NCBI GenBank assembly: GCA_001873845.1
Contig: MNZY01000039.1
Span: 1-12,641 of the forward strand
Reading direction: 5' to 3'
DNA: 12,641 nt
From: Candidatus Altarchaeum sp. CG2_30_32_3053
GTDB lineage: Archaea; Altiarchaeota; Altiarchaeia; Altiarchaeales; Altiarchaeaceae
Part shown: piece after piece, positions 1 to 6,264 of the stretch
How positions within the stretch are numbered: the first letter of the stretch is position 1
How the letters are laid out: every line of letters begins with the position of its first letter
Notes under the pieces: generated by a model
What the model saw: the letters and a program-made list of their open reading frames with translations, nothing else
What the model was told of the DNA's origin: nothing
The model's database searches: none
Program-made: the position numbers and the translations under genes

Positions 1-46
1 CATTTTATTTTAAATTATTTTTTTTTATTTTTTTACATTTTTAATT

Positions 47-191
47 CCTGTCGGGTCGGACAGGTCTTCCGCCATACACAATCTCGATATATCAGCGATA
101 TTCCGCAGAGGAATTCGCACATTGCGATTAGTGCTTATGAGGGCGGTTTCTCACTTTAAATAAAGAGATAGTCTGAAAAGACTTCTCATAA
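47..191. other. GC-richer self-complementary block, candidate structured RNA
   Basis: This stretch is clearly richer in G and C than its surroundings and contains several nested inverted repeats. CCTGTC/GACAGG pairs 47-52 with 59-64. A 9-bp stem with one bulged T pairs 95-104 with 110-118 around the loop GCAGA. A second 9-bp stem with one bulged T pairs 165-174 with 179-187 around a GAAA tetraloop. Longer-range matches are CCGCC (69-73) with GGCGG (142-146) and TTATGAG (135-141) with CTCATAA (185-191). The GNRA-type loop argues for the plus strand if this is an RNA. I do not recognise an RNA family. The minus strand also has an open stretch of about 40 codons (about 154 down to 29) with reasonable amino-acid composition, so a remnant of a protein gene is an alternative. 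Confidence 0.35.
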
Positions 192-434
192 AATTTAGAG
201 GTCCTGCCGATCCTTCCGATGATATTTTTTGTTTTAAATTTATTAAATTCAGAGCAGAATTCAGAGCTGTATTTTGAATTTATATATGAAAAATTTAATA
301 TGAAAGAGGCGGCTCATCAGTACAAGTACAGCCGTAGCTTTTAAAAAAGCTCCATAAGTTTTACATAGATGTAGCCACCACTTATACACCGATTATTACA
401 CAGGAATACGATCTAATTTAAATTAGGACCAACC
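192..434. other. Gene-poor stretch with possible coding debris
   Basis: I see no intact gene here. A TTTATATA box-like sequence lies at 279-286. Just downstream, ATG at 300 opens a 14-codon frame (300-344). A different frame open from 338 to 421 reads as plausible protein (ending TQEYDLI). The two could be pieces of one decayed gene separated by a frameshift. A small hairpin, AGCTTTT/AAAAGCT, sits at 336-351. Nothing here is strong enough to call a gene. Confidence 0.25.
413..426. promoter_or_regulatory. 14-bp perfect palindrome upstream of a small broken gene
   Basis: CTAATTTAAATTAG is a perfect 14-bp palindrome ending 8 bases before the ATG at 435. Its place and symmetry would suit an operator for a dimeric regulator. 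Palindromes of this AT-rich type can also arise by chance, and no second copy was seen. Confidence 0.2.
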
Positions 435-630
435 ATGATTAGTAAATTTATAGACGGATAGATGGAACTTAAAATATTAGAAAACGGAATATACAAAGGA
501 TAATTCATTTGTCAAATGGAATAATAATGAAAGAAAGGAATATTTCGGAATACTTGCGAAAAGCACAGAAAACAAAGAAAATTTAAGAGATAAGGGCTTT
601 TTAGTGTTTGATTTGGATGATTTTGAATAA
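435..630 (+). pseudogene. Decayed small protein gene with in-frame TAG and a frameshift
   Basis: Reading from ATG 435 gives MISKFIDG, an in-frame TAG at 459-461, then MELKILENGIYKG and a TAA at 501-503. The frame one base further on continues as protein from about 496 (KDNSFVKWNNNERKEYFGIL and onwards) to the TAA at 628-630, ending GFLVFDLDDFE. The three pieces join into a single plausible protein of about 64 residues if one amber codon and one one-base shift are removed. I do not recognise the family. ATG 462 could be the true start, in which case only the frameshift is needed. This is inferred from composition and continuity, without a homologue to confirm it. Confidence 0.4.
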
Positions 631-683
631 TACATTCAATTTTTATACAAAAATAACTCAATGTTGTTCGGATACTTACAAAA

Positions 684-830
684 CTCTGCGTTTTAAAAAT
701 ACGCTCACTTCGTTCGTGTCTTTTCAAATTCTCTGCGTTTTAAAAATACGCTCACTTCGTTCGTGTCTTTTCAAATTCTCTGCGAATTTGAAAACAGCGT
801 TTTAAAAATCGTTTTGATATTCACTCATGT
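684..830. repeat. 47-bp tandem repeat, two perfect units plus a degenerate third
   Basis: Two identical 47-bp units lie at 684-730 and 731-777. Each begins CTCTGCGTTTTAAAAATACG and contains CTCACTTCGTTCGTGTC. A third diverged unit begins at 778 and keeps GCGTTTTAAAAATCG and CACTCATGTCATTCG up to about 830. It ends about 10 bases before the start codon of the gene at 841. Each unit also carries an imperfect GCGT...ACGC inverted repeat. The array lies where the promoter or leader of that gene should be. Confidence 0.85.
768..794. other. 11-bp perfect hairpin at the edge of the tandem repeat
   Basis: TTTTCAAATTC (768-778) is perfectly complementary to GAATTTGAAAA (784-794) around the 5-base loop TCTGC. 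It forms where repeat unit two meets the degenerate third unit, 46 bases before the start codon at 841. It could be a leader hairpin or just a rearrangement junction. There is no following T-run on the plus strand to make it a convincing terminator. Confidence 0.5.
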
Positions 831-840
831 CATTCGTAAA

Positions 841-2448
841 ATGGCGATTAAAATTGCGTTGATTACCTCTGAAAAATTAAAAAAAGAAGCAAAGAAATAT
901 ATAAAACTAGAAAAAGCAAATATAGATGTTGAAATTTTAGGAATAAATGTTGAAATTGCCGCATTTATGAAATCCATAGATGTTGTGAATATGATAAGCA
1001 ACCGCATAAAGACAGGCAAAAATTTTGACTTTATAATTCTGCCCGGGAATTTTGTCGGAAATACAAAGGTAATCGAGGAAAAGATAAAGGAAATAAAGGA
1101 AATAAAAAGCAGCGGCTTTCCTGTTCTTATTAAGGGAACAAAAAATTTAGGCGATATTGGAATTTTACTTGAAAATATTGGGGGATTAAGCGATAAAGAA
1201 ATTGAACAATTACATTTTAAATCAGCGGATAAAATTTTAGAAGAACTTATAAGGGAAAAATTAAATAATGAATTAAAATTTATTGATAATGACGGCAAGG
1301 CAAAATTTGAGATATGTGGAAGAAATACCTCTGTAACGGTTAACGGAATTCCTATGGTTGTTGCCGAGATTTGTGATGCTCCGATGTTGAGCAATGAGGA
1401 ATTGAAAGAAAGGGCAAAATATTTTGTGGATGCAGGGGCAAAAATTATTGACATAGGAATGATGCCGGAAGCGAATCCCGAAGAGGTTAAAAGAATAATT
1501 AAGGCAATCAGGGAAGTTACGGATGTTCCTTTTTCAATTGATACTATAAATCAGGATGAAATTTTGGAAGGAGTAAAGCATGGTGTAGGGATGATTATGA
1601 GTATTGATGCGACAAATTTTAAAATCGTTGAAAATTTTGATGTTCCTGTTGTTGTGATTCCAAGGGATAGCAAAGGTATACGGGATTCAGGCAAACGGAT
1701 AAAATTTCTGGAAAATTTAATTGATGAGATAAAGAAAAAGAATGAACAGATAAATATCATTGCCGATTTAATACTTGACCCGCCGAATTTTGGGCTTTCA
1801 AATTCCATTGCAGCTTATACTCAATTCAGAAGGAAACATAAAGATATGGCAATGCTGGCAGGTGTTGGAAATGTAACTGAGCTGATGGATGCTGATTCCC
1901 ACGGAATTAATGCCTTGCTTACTTCAATTGCTTATGAACTAAAAATTGACCTGTTGTTCACCCCGGAGTATAGCATAAAAGCAAAAAATTCTGTCAGGGA
2001 AGTTAATACGGCAATAAACATGATGTATCTGGCAAATAAAAGAAATCAGCCACCAAAGGATGTTGGGATTGATTTGCTGATTTTAAAGGACAAACATAAA
2101 ATAAATTTTGAATTAAATAAAATAAATTGCGGTAAAAATTTTTTTGATGCGGAAAATTTTAAATTTAAAACACGACCGGACAAAATAAATTTCTGGATAA
2201 TTGTTAAGGATAAAATTTATGTTGTGATGCGCGAAGATAGAAACCCCGATGAAATGCCGAAATTCTGTCTGAAAGGAAGCAAAGGCGAAGAAATTTATCT
2301 GGCAATTCTTGATTATGTATCAAAGCATGACATTAAAATAAGTAAAGAACATTGTGCTTATCTTGGAAAGGAATTAAGTAAAGCGGAGATTGCCTTAAAA
2401 CTCGGTAAAAATTATGTTCAAGATGATGATTTGTTTAAGTCATTATAG
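841..2448 (+). CDS. Dihydropteroate-synthase-like protein (archaeal type)
   Basis: This encodes a 535-residue protein of the archaeal dihydropteroate-synthase-related family. Family members have an extra N-terminal domain, a pterin-binding TIM-barrel centre and a C-terminal extension. A role in making tetrahydromethanopterin or folate-type C1 carriers is usually assumed but is not certain. The barrel is visible from about residue 165, with AGAKIIDIGMMPEANPEEVK, the strand VPFSIDT, and DLILDPPNFGLSNS in the position of the later pterin/phosphate-binding part. The C-terminus (GKELSKAEIALKLGKNYVQD) looks complete. I chose ATG 841 over the in-frame GTG at 763 because the upstream codons come entirely from the 47-bp tandem repeat. 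The start context is TCGTAAAATG, with no Shine-Dalgarno. The stop TAG lies inside the end of a mobile element that begins at 2444. Removing that element would give an ending one residue longer (KSLK). Confidence 0.85.
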   Translation: MAIKIALITSEKLKKEAKKYIKLEKANIDVEILGINVEIAAFMKSIDVVNMISNRIKTGKNFDFIILPGNFVGNTKVIEEKIKEIKEIKSSGFPVLIKGTKNLGDIGILLENIGGLSDKEIEQLHFKSADKILEELIREKLNNELKFIDNDGKAKFEICGRNTSVTVNGIPMVVAEICDAPMLSNEELKERAKYFVDAGAKIIDIGMMPEANPEEVKRIIKAIREVTDVPFSIDTINQDEILEGVKHGVGMIMSIDATNFKIVENFDVPVVVIPRDSKGIRDSGKRIKFLENLIDEIKKKNEQINIIADLILDPPNFGLSNSIAAYTQFRRKHKDMAMLAGVGNVTELMDADSHGINALLTSIAYELKIDLLFTPEYSIKAKNSVREVNTAINMMYLANKRNQPPKDVGIDLLILKDKHKINFELNKINCGKNFFDAENFKFKTRPDKINFWIIVKDKIYVVMREDRNPDEMPKFCLKGSKGEEIYLAILDYVSKHDIKISKEHCAYLGKELSKAEIALKLGKNYVQDDDLFKSL

Positions 2449-2529
2449 TGAATCTATCAATATTTTATACCTAATATACGATTTCATTAATCTACTTCAA
2501 GAGTGTAAAAAATTAGTATATTGACTATA
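2444..2529. mobile_element. 86-bp MITE-like element at the end of the upstream gene
   Basis: The element starts TATAGTGAATCTATCAAT and ends TATTGACTATA. The left end and the reverse complement of the right end agree at about 21 of 28 positions, including TATAGT at both tips. If TA is the duplicated target, the core is 2446-2527. Deleting the core and one TA restores a reading frame ending KSLK followed by TAA at 2533-2535, which supports insertion at the end of the gene. It encodes nothing. It shares end sequences with the elements at 2593, 4502, 6065, 6090 and 12299. Confidence 0.65.
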
Positions 2530-2592
2530 AAATAAAATATTTTAAAAAACATAATTATTAAATTTACGGACAATTTTTAAGTATAATAAATT

Positions 2593-2677
2593 TATAGTCA
2601 TTTTACTGACTTTTTGCAGTAAAATGACTATACTCGTAAATTTGATAACGGTGCAAAAAGTTAGCAAATTTACTATA
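2593..2677. mobile_element. 85-bp MITE-like element, type A, copy 1
   Basis: The element begins TATAGTCATTTTACTG and ends GCAAATTTACTATA. Its terminal inverted repeats are 26 bp with about 22 matches. A perfect 16-bp local hairpin also lies at 2593-2608 with 2617-2632. A second copy of exactly the same length at 6090-6174 differs at only 3 of 85 positions. It ends 28 bases upstream of the Hsp70 start codon, so it may contribute to that gene's promoter or leader. No transposase is encoded. Confidence 0.8.
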
Positions 2678-2705
2678 ATTAAATTTAATCATAAAAATCA
2701 GAAAA

Positions 2706-3815
2706 ATGGGAAATGTACTAGGAATTGATCTGGGAACAACGAACTCATGTGTTGCATTTATAGAATTTGGCGAGGCGGTTGTAATTGAAAATGCGGAACA
2801 AGAAAGAACAACACCCTCTGTCGTTTATTTTAAAAAGGATGGAAATGTGGTGGTTGGTAAATTGGCAAAGCAAAACATTGTCGTAAATGCAGACAGAACA
2901 GTTAAATCAATAAAAAGGCATGTCGGAACGGACCATGCAGTAGAAATAGATGAAGAAAAATATACTTCAGAGTATATATCTGCTCACATACTGAAGAAAC
3001 TCGCAGATGATGCAGAAAAATTTACTGGTAGAAAATTTACAGATGCAGTAATAAGTGTTCCGGCATATTTTACGGATGCTCAGCGCCAAGCCACAAAAGA
3101 TGCGGGAGAAATCGCTGGCTTAAATGTCAGAAGAATAATTAATGAGCCAACAGCATCGGCAATAGCTTATGGCTTTACAGAGAAAGATAAAAAAACAGTT
3201 CTTGTTTATGATTTTGGAGGGGGAACATTTGATGTTTCTATACTTTCAATAGGGGACGGATTTTTTGATGTTGAAGCAACATCTGGAGACAACCATTTGG
3301 GCGGTGATGATGTGGATAATGTTATTGAAGATATTGTAATTTCAGAGATAAAAAAGAAATACAATATAGATGTTAAAAATGATTTGTTTGTTTATCAAAC
3401 ATTGAAGGAAAAAGCTGAAAAAGTCAAGATTGACTTATCCACGAGAGAAGAATCTTCAATAGATCTGCCTTATGTTGGAAAAGCACAAGAAAAGCCAATC
3501 ACTTATTCGCGAAAGATTAACAGAAAAGAACTTGGAAAAATATTAGATCCTTTTCTTGAGAGGACAAAAAAACAGGTAATGATAGCGTTGAATGATGCCT
3601 CGCTGAAAATAGAAAATATTGGCGAAGTTATTCTTGTTGGGGCAATGACCAAAATTCCATACATCAAAAAATTTGTTGAGGATTTGTTTCATAAAAAGAT
3701 AAATATAAGCGTTAATCCCGATGAAGCGGTCGCTATTGGTGCAGCTCTTTCAGCATTGGCTGGAAAAGAATATACTGAAAAAAAGGGAAACCCCACATAT
3801 AAAACGCCCCATTGA
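2706..3815 (+). CDS. dnaK: Hsp70 (DnaK), nucleotide-binding half, frame ends at the interdomain linker
   Basis: This is the ATPase half of an Hsp70 chaperone. It has the phosphate-1 motif GIDLGTTNSCVAF (residues 6-18), VPAYFTDAQRQATKDAGEIA (118-137) followed by NEPTASAIAYGF (146-157), the phosphate-2 motif VLVYDFGGGTFDVS (165-178), GDNHLGGDD (194-202) and the adenosine-type motif VILVGAMTKIP (308-318). Many Hsp70s have GG or GS where VGA is found here. The frame stops at residue 369, just after TYKTP, while the substrate-binding half continues in the next frame. Dropping one C from the CCCC run at 3807-3810 joins the halves into a 589-residue protein. The start ATG is preceded by CAGAAAA, with no Shine-Dalgarno. 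The gene may be frameshifted by mutation, by a sequencing error or by programmed +1 slippage, or the ATPase half may be made as a separate protein. Confidence 0.9.
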   Translation: MGNVLGIDLGTTNSCVAFIEFGEAVVIENAEQERTTPSVVYFKKDGNVVVGKLAKQNIVVNADRTVKSIKRHVGTDHAVEIDEEKYTSEYISAHILKKLADDAEKFTGRKFTDAVISVPAYFTDAQRQATKDAGEIAGLNVRRIINEPTASAIAYGFTEKDKKTVLVYDFGGGTFDVSILSIGDGFFDVEATSGDNHLGGDDVDNVIEDIVISEIKKKYNIDVKNDLFVYQTLKEKAEKVKIDLSTREESSIDLPYVGKAQEKPITYSRKINRKELGKILDPFLERTKKQVMIALNDASLKIENIGEVILVGAMTKIPYIKKFVEDLFHKKINISVNPDEAVAIGAALSALAGKEYTEKKGNPTYKTPH

Positions 3816-4476
3816 AATATCTGATGTTGTGAGTCGTTCTTTTGGAACACTAACTTATGATGGATATATAGTGAAAATGATTGAAAAAAATACCAAAGTT
3901 CCCATTAAAATAACAAAAAATTTTACAAATCCCCTTTCATTTATGAAAGAAATACATGTGGGCGTATATCAGGGCGAGAGCTTATTTCCAGATGAAGATG
4001 ATGCGGACATGTTGGGGGACTTTTTAATAAATATAGAACCAATGCCAGCAGGGCAAAATAAAATAGATGTGACATTTGAAATAGGTGAAGAGTTTGGTAT
4101 TTTACATGCAACAGCAAAAGATGTATACTCTGGAAATGAGCGCACAGTAAAAATAATATCAAGGGGAAGATTGTCAAAACAAGAGAAGGATAAGTGGACT
4201 AAAACGCTCTCCAACATTTACCCCATTGAAGTTAATTTTAATAATACAGCAGCAAAAAAAATGGTAAATCTTCTCGTCAATCCACATTCAACAATTGGCG
4301 AGATTAAAAACAAGTTGAAGGAAGCTGATATGATAAATGAGAACGAGGGGCTTTTTTACAACAATAAAGAACTTTCTGATGACAGTATATTGTCAAGCAC
4401 AAATATAGATAAAGAATGGATAATAGAAATAAGGGCAAGGACAGATAACAGAAAAAAGAAAACAGAAAAAAATTGA
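3721..4476 (+). CDS. Hsp70 substrate-binding half fused to a ubiquitin-like domain
   Basis: This frame continues the Hsp70 at 2706. True homology starts near 3811 (IEISDVVSRSFGTLTYDG, joined residue 369); the 30 codons after ATG 3721 are an out-of-frame overlap with the ATPase half. The beta-sandwich peptide-binding domain is recognisable by VYQGES, the DFLINIEPMPAGQNKIDVTF region, FGILHATAKDVYSGNERTVKI and RGRLSKQEKDKW. Normal Hsp70s then have a helical lid of 100 residues or more. Here the protein instead passes into about 70 residues (joined 507-576) with the ubiquitin pattern: a beta-hairpin (IEVNFNN...MVNLLVNP), STIGEIKNKLKEA as helix, LFYNNKELSDDSIL, then STNIDKEWIIEIRAR. The tail TDNRKKKTEKN has no diglycine, so conjugation is unlikely. 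The fusion is inferred from pattern alone. Confidence 0.75.
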   Translation: MKRSLLVQLFQHWLEKNILKKRETPHIKRPIEISDVVSRSFGTLTYDGYIVKMIEKNTKVPIKITKNFTNPLSFMKEIHVGVYQGESLFPDEDDADMLGDFLINIEPMPAGQNKIDVTFEIGEEFGILHATAKDVYSGNERTVKIISRGRLSKQEKDKWTKTLSNIYPIEVNFNNTAAKKMVNLLVNPHSTIGEIKNKLKEADMINENEGLFYNNKELSDDSILSSTNIDKEWIIEIRARTDNRKKKTEKN

Positions 4477-4501
4477 AGTTGTAAATAAAAAATTTTACAG
4501 A

Positions 4502-4638
4502 TAAAGTGAATCTACTAACTTTTAACACCTTTGATTGAAATATCAAAAATAAATTTTAAAGTGTCCTTTCACTTCATTTGTAGATATTAAAAGGTTGAAG
4601 TTTAATTAGAAGTGTAAAAAGATAAAATATTAACTATG
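4502..4638. mobile_element. 137-bp diverged MITE-like element
   Basis: The left end TAAAGTGAATCTACTAAC and the reverse complement of the right end (CATAGTTAATATTTTATC) agree at about 26 of 38 positions. The left end also matches the type A right end (read inward) at about 22 of 28 positions, including CTAACTTTT. The outermost TATAGT has decayed at both tips. It lies 26 bases after the Hsp70 stop and abuts or enters the broken gene that follows. I read it as an old member of the same element family. Confidence 0.45.
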
Positions 4639-4640
4639 AA

Positions 4641-4844
4641 ATAGTAAGTAAAGTATGTAAAGAGTTTGAATTTTTCGTGAAAACGGACTTTAGTAAATAC
4701 AAAGGAAAATATGTTGCAATAGTTGGAAACAAAATTATTTCCAGCTGAGAGAATGCAAAAGCCGTCTGGAATGAAGCAAGAAAAAGAACTGGAAAAATAC
4801 CGACAATATCAAAAATTCCGATGGATGAGGCATTAATTTACTAA
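4641..4844 (+). pseudogene. DUF5678-like small protein with an in-frame TGA
   Basis: The frame reads EFEFFVKTDFSKYKGKYVAI (4662-4721), then VGNKIISS, TGA (4746-4748) and ENAKAVWNEARKRTGKIP, and ends PMDEALIY with a TAA at 4842-4844. The layout (K-Y-x-G-K-x-V-A-I-V, then a helix ending before a final strand) matches archaeal DUF5678-type proteins, which are often about 70 residues. Glycine is commonly found where TGA sits here, and GGA to TGA is a single change. No good ATG is visible: GTG 4677 is possible, and the upstream end runs into the element at 4502-4638, so the true start may be lost. A broken gene is the simplest reading; recoding of TGA is less likely. Confidence 0.65.
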
Positions 4845-4852
4845 AATGGCAA

Positions 4853-4890
4853 AAATTTTTAACATAAATTTAAATTTTTAACATAAATTT
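4853..4890. repeat. 19-bp tandem repeat, two perfect units
   Basis: AAATTTTTAACATAAATTT occurs twice in direct succession (4853-4871 and 4872-4890). It lies just after the DUF5678-like remnant and about 75 bases upstream of the ATPase start. Slippage in AT-rich DNA is enough to explain it. Confidence 0.8.
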
Positions 4891-4949
4891 CTAAAAACAT
4901 AGAAATCAAAACAAATTTTTAAAAGGAAAATTAAATTTTTAAAAAATAC

Positions 4950-4954
4950 GGAGG
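4950..4954 (+). promoter_or_regulatory. Strong Shine-Dalgarno for the ATPase gene
   Basis: GGAGG lies 10 bases before ATG 4965. It is the clearest Shine-Dalgarno in the window and fixes the start of the broken ATPase well upstream of the first long open frame at 5118. Its presence suggests the gene was functional recently. Confidence 0.7.
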
Positions 4955-4964
4955 ATTTTTACAG

Positions 4965-6044
4965 ATGAACACTACAGAGAAATTTAAATACTATATTGAA
5001 TTTTTTAACAGGGAGAAAGAAAAACAGGAAATATTGAACATTTTAAGGACAGAACCGTAAATAATAAATTTTATCTATGGCCCGATAAACTCTGGAAAGA
5101 CAACTTTAATCACAAATTTGATTGAAAATCTGTCTGAAAATTATGTTGTATTTTATATAAATTTAAGACAGAATCCGTTCTCAACTTATAAGGACTTTCT
5201 TGAAGAATTGTTTGACACAGACTTTGAGGAAGATATGGTGGAAAAAAAGATAAAAAAAGCAATTCCTGATGCCATTGCGGATTTGAAAACAGTGTTTGGA
5301 ATTCCAATTCCCTTAAAATTGTTTGAAAGAATATTCAGTAGCGAAGATCCAAAAAGTGCATTCAGATATTTGCTGAAAATTATGAGAAAAGTAAAAGAAC
5401 ACAATAAAATTCCTGTGCTTATAATTGATGAACTTCGGGTAATTGGAGATTTAAATGTTGATGGAAAACTTATTTATAAATTATTCAATTTTTTTATTGC
5501 TCTGACAAAAGAATTGCGTGTTTGCCATGTCTTTGCTTTATCTTCTGATTCATTGTTCATTGAAAAGGTCTATAATGAGGCAATGCTGCAAGACAGATGT
5601 AAATATTTGCTTGTTGATGATTTTGATAAAGAAACAACAAAGAAATTTTTGGAAAAATACACCCTTAACAAAGAGGAGCAGGAAATTGTCTGGAATAGTT
5701 TTGGTGGAAAACCAATTTTTCTGTCTAATTGTATTAATATAAATTTCGCGGGAAAGGACATAAATGAAGAAATCCGTAAGATATTAAAGATGAGAAAAGG
5801 ACAAATAGAAGAAATTATATATACTTTGAAAGATGAAAATGAAGAAATGTTTAAAGGTTGCACAGATGTTCTTGAAAAGTTTAGAAACAGTGACAATTTT
5901 GATTACCTGAATGTTACGAAATACATAAGATTTCTGTGTGAGAAAAATATAATATTTGTTAATTCCGCTGAAAAGAACATAAAAGCACAGTCAAAAATAA
6001 ATTTAATTGCAATTAAAGAAATTTTAAAGGAAATGACTAATTGA
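4965..6044 (+). pseudogene. Archaeal-type P-loop ATPase with an in-frame TAA at codon 32
   Basis: Translated from ATG 4965 through the TAA at 5058-5060, the product would be 359 residues counting the stop position. It shows the archaeal ATPase-2 layout. The N-terminus FNREKEKQEILNILR resembles the family's typical start. Walker A is GPINSGKTT (codons 39-47), Walker B is IPVLIIDELRVIGD (around codon 155), and ALSSDSLFIEKVY precedes a region like the family's sensor. A winged-helix-like tail is likely. Walker A lies after the stop, and no start codon exists in frame between them, so restarting at ATG 5118 would give a protein without a P-loop. The lesion is one substitution from a sense codon. 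Such ATPases are usually accessory genes of unknown role, some tied to mobile DNA. I judge it a recent pseudogene, unless the stop is a sequencing error. Confidence 0.75.
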
Positions 6045-6064
6045 GAAATTTAAAAATATAAGAT

Positions 6065-6264
6065 TATAGTGAATTTTTCAACTTTTAATTATAGTCATTT
6101 TACTGACTTTTTGCAGTAAAATGAATATACTCGTAAATTTGATAACTATGCAAAAAGTTAGCAAATTTACTATATTTATTTTGAACATCAATATTGCATA
6201 TTATGATTTGAATAATAAATTATGGATAAAAACAATATTCTCAAAAGATGTCAAAATGACTATA
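6065..6264. mobile_element. 117-bp MITE-like element, type B, interrupted by type A
   Basis: The element starts TATAGTGAATTTTTCAAC and ends GATGTCAAAATGACTATA. The inverted ends match at about 18 of 24 positions. Its two halves align along their length with the uninterrupted copy at 12299-12415. The total is 200 bases; removing the 83 bases accounted for by the nested type A element and its duplicated TA leaves 117, the length of the other copy. It lies between the broken ATPase and grpE. Confidence 0.75.
6090..6174. mobile_element. 85-bp MITE-like element, type A, copy 2, nested in type B
   Basis: It matches the copy at 2593-2677 at 82 of 85 positions and has the same length. Compared with the empty site in the element at 12299, the insertion lies at a TA in the sequence CTTTTRATTA|TTTATTTTGAACATC. 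That fits TA target duplication, as in the IS630/Tc1-mariner group. One arm mismatch (GAATAT for GACTAT) has appeared since copying. Confidence 0.8.

Noticed and set aside
164..183. Membrane segment in the GrpE-like protein
   Set aside because: These are residue positions of the grpE product, not bases (bases 6926-6985). The stretch is hydrophobic but contains Asn and Asp and is flanked by charged helices, so an amphipathic helix is as likely.
459..461. TAG read as pyrrolysine
   Set aside because: A one-base frameshift lies only 14 codons further on, so the gene is broken anyway, and no methylamine methyltransferase or pyl gene is present.
684..830. CRISPR array
   Set aside because: The units are directly adjacent with no unique spacers between them.
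763..840. N-terminal extension of the dihydropteroate-synthase-like protein from GTG 763
   Set aside because: The 26 extra codons are translated tandem-repeat DNA, and the family-like sequence begins at ATG 841 in the context used by neighbouring genes.
825..1454. Long minus-strand open frame opposite the dihydropteroate-synthase-like gene
   Set aside because: It is a Ser/Phe/Ile-rich shadow of the plus-strand gene with no motifs.
4746..4748. TGA read as selenocysteine or glycine
   Set aside because: No recognisable selenocysteine insertion structure follows and a cysteine is not expected there. Other lesions nearby use TAA and TAG, so decay is simpler.
5118..6044. ATPase as an intact 308-residue gene starting at ATG 5118
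   Set aside because: This start would omit the Walker A motif, which lies upstream in the same frame after the TAA. The true start with a Shine-Dalgarno is at 4965.
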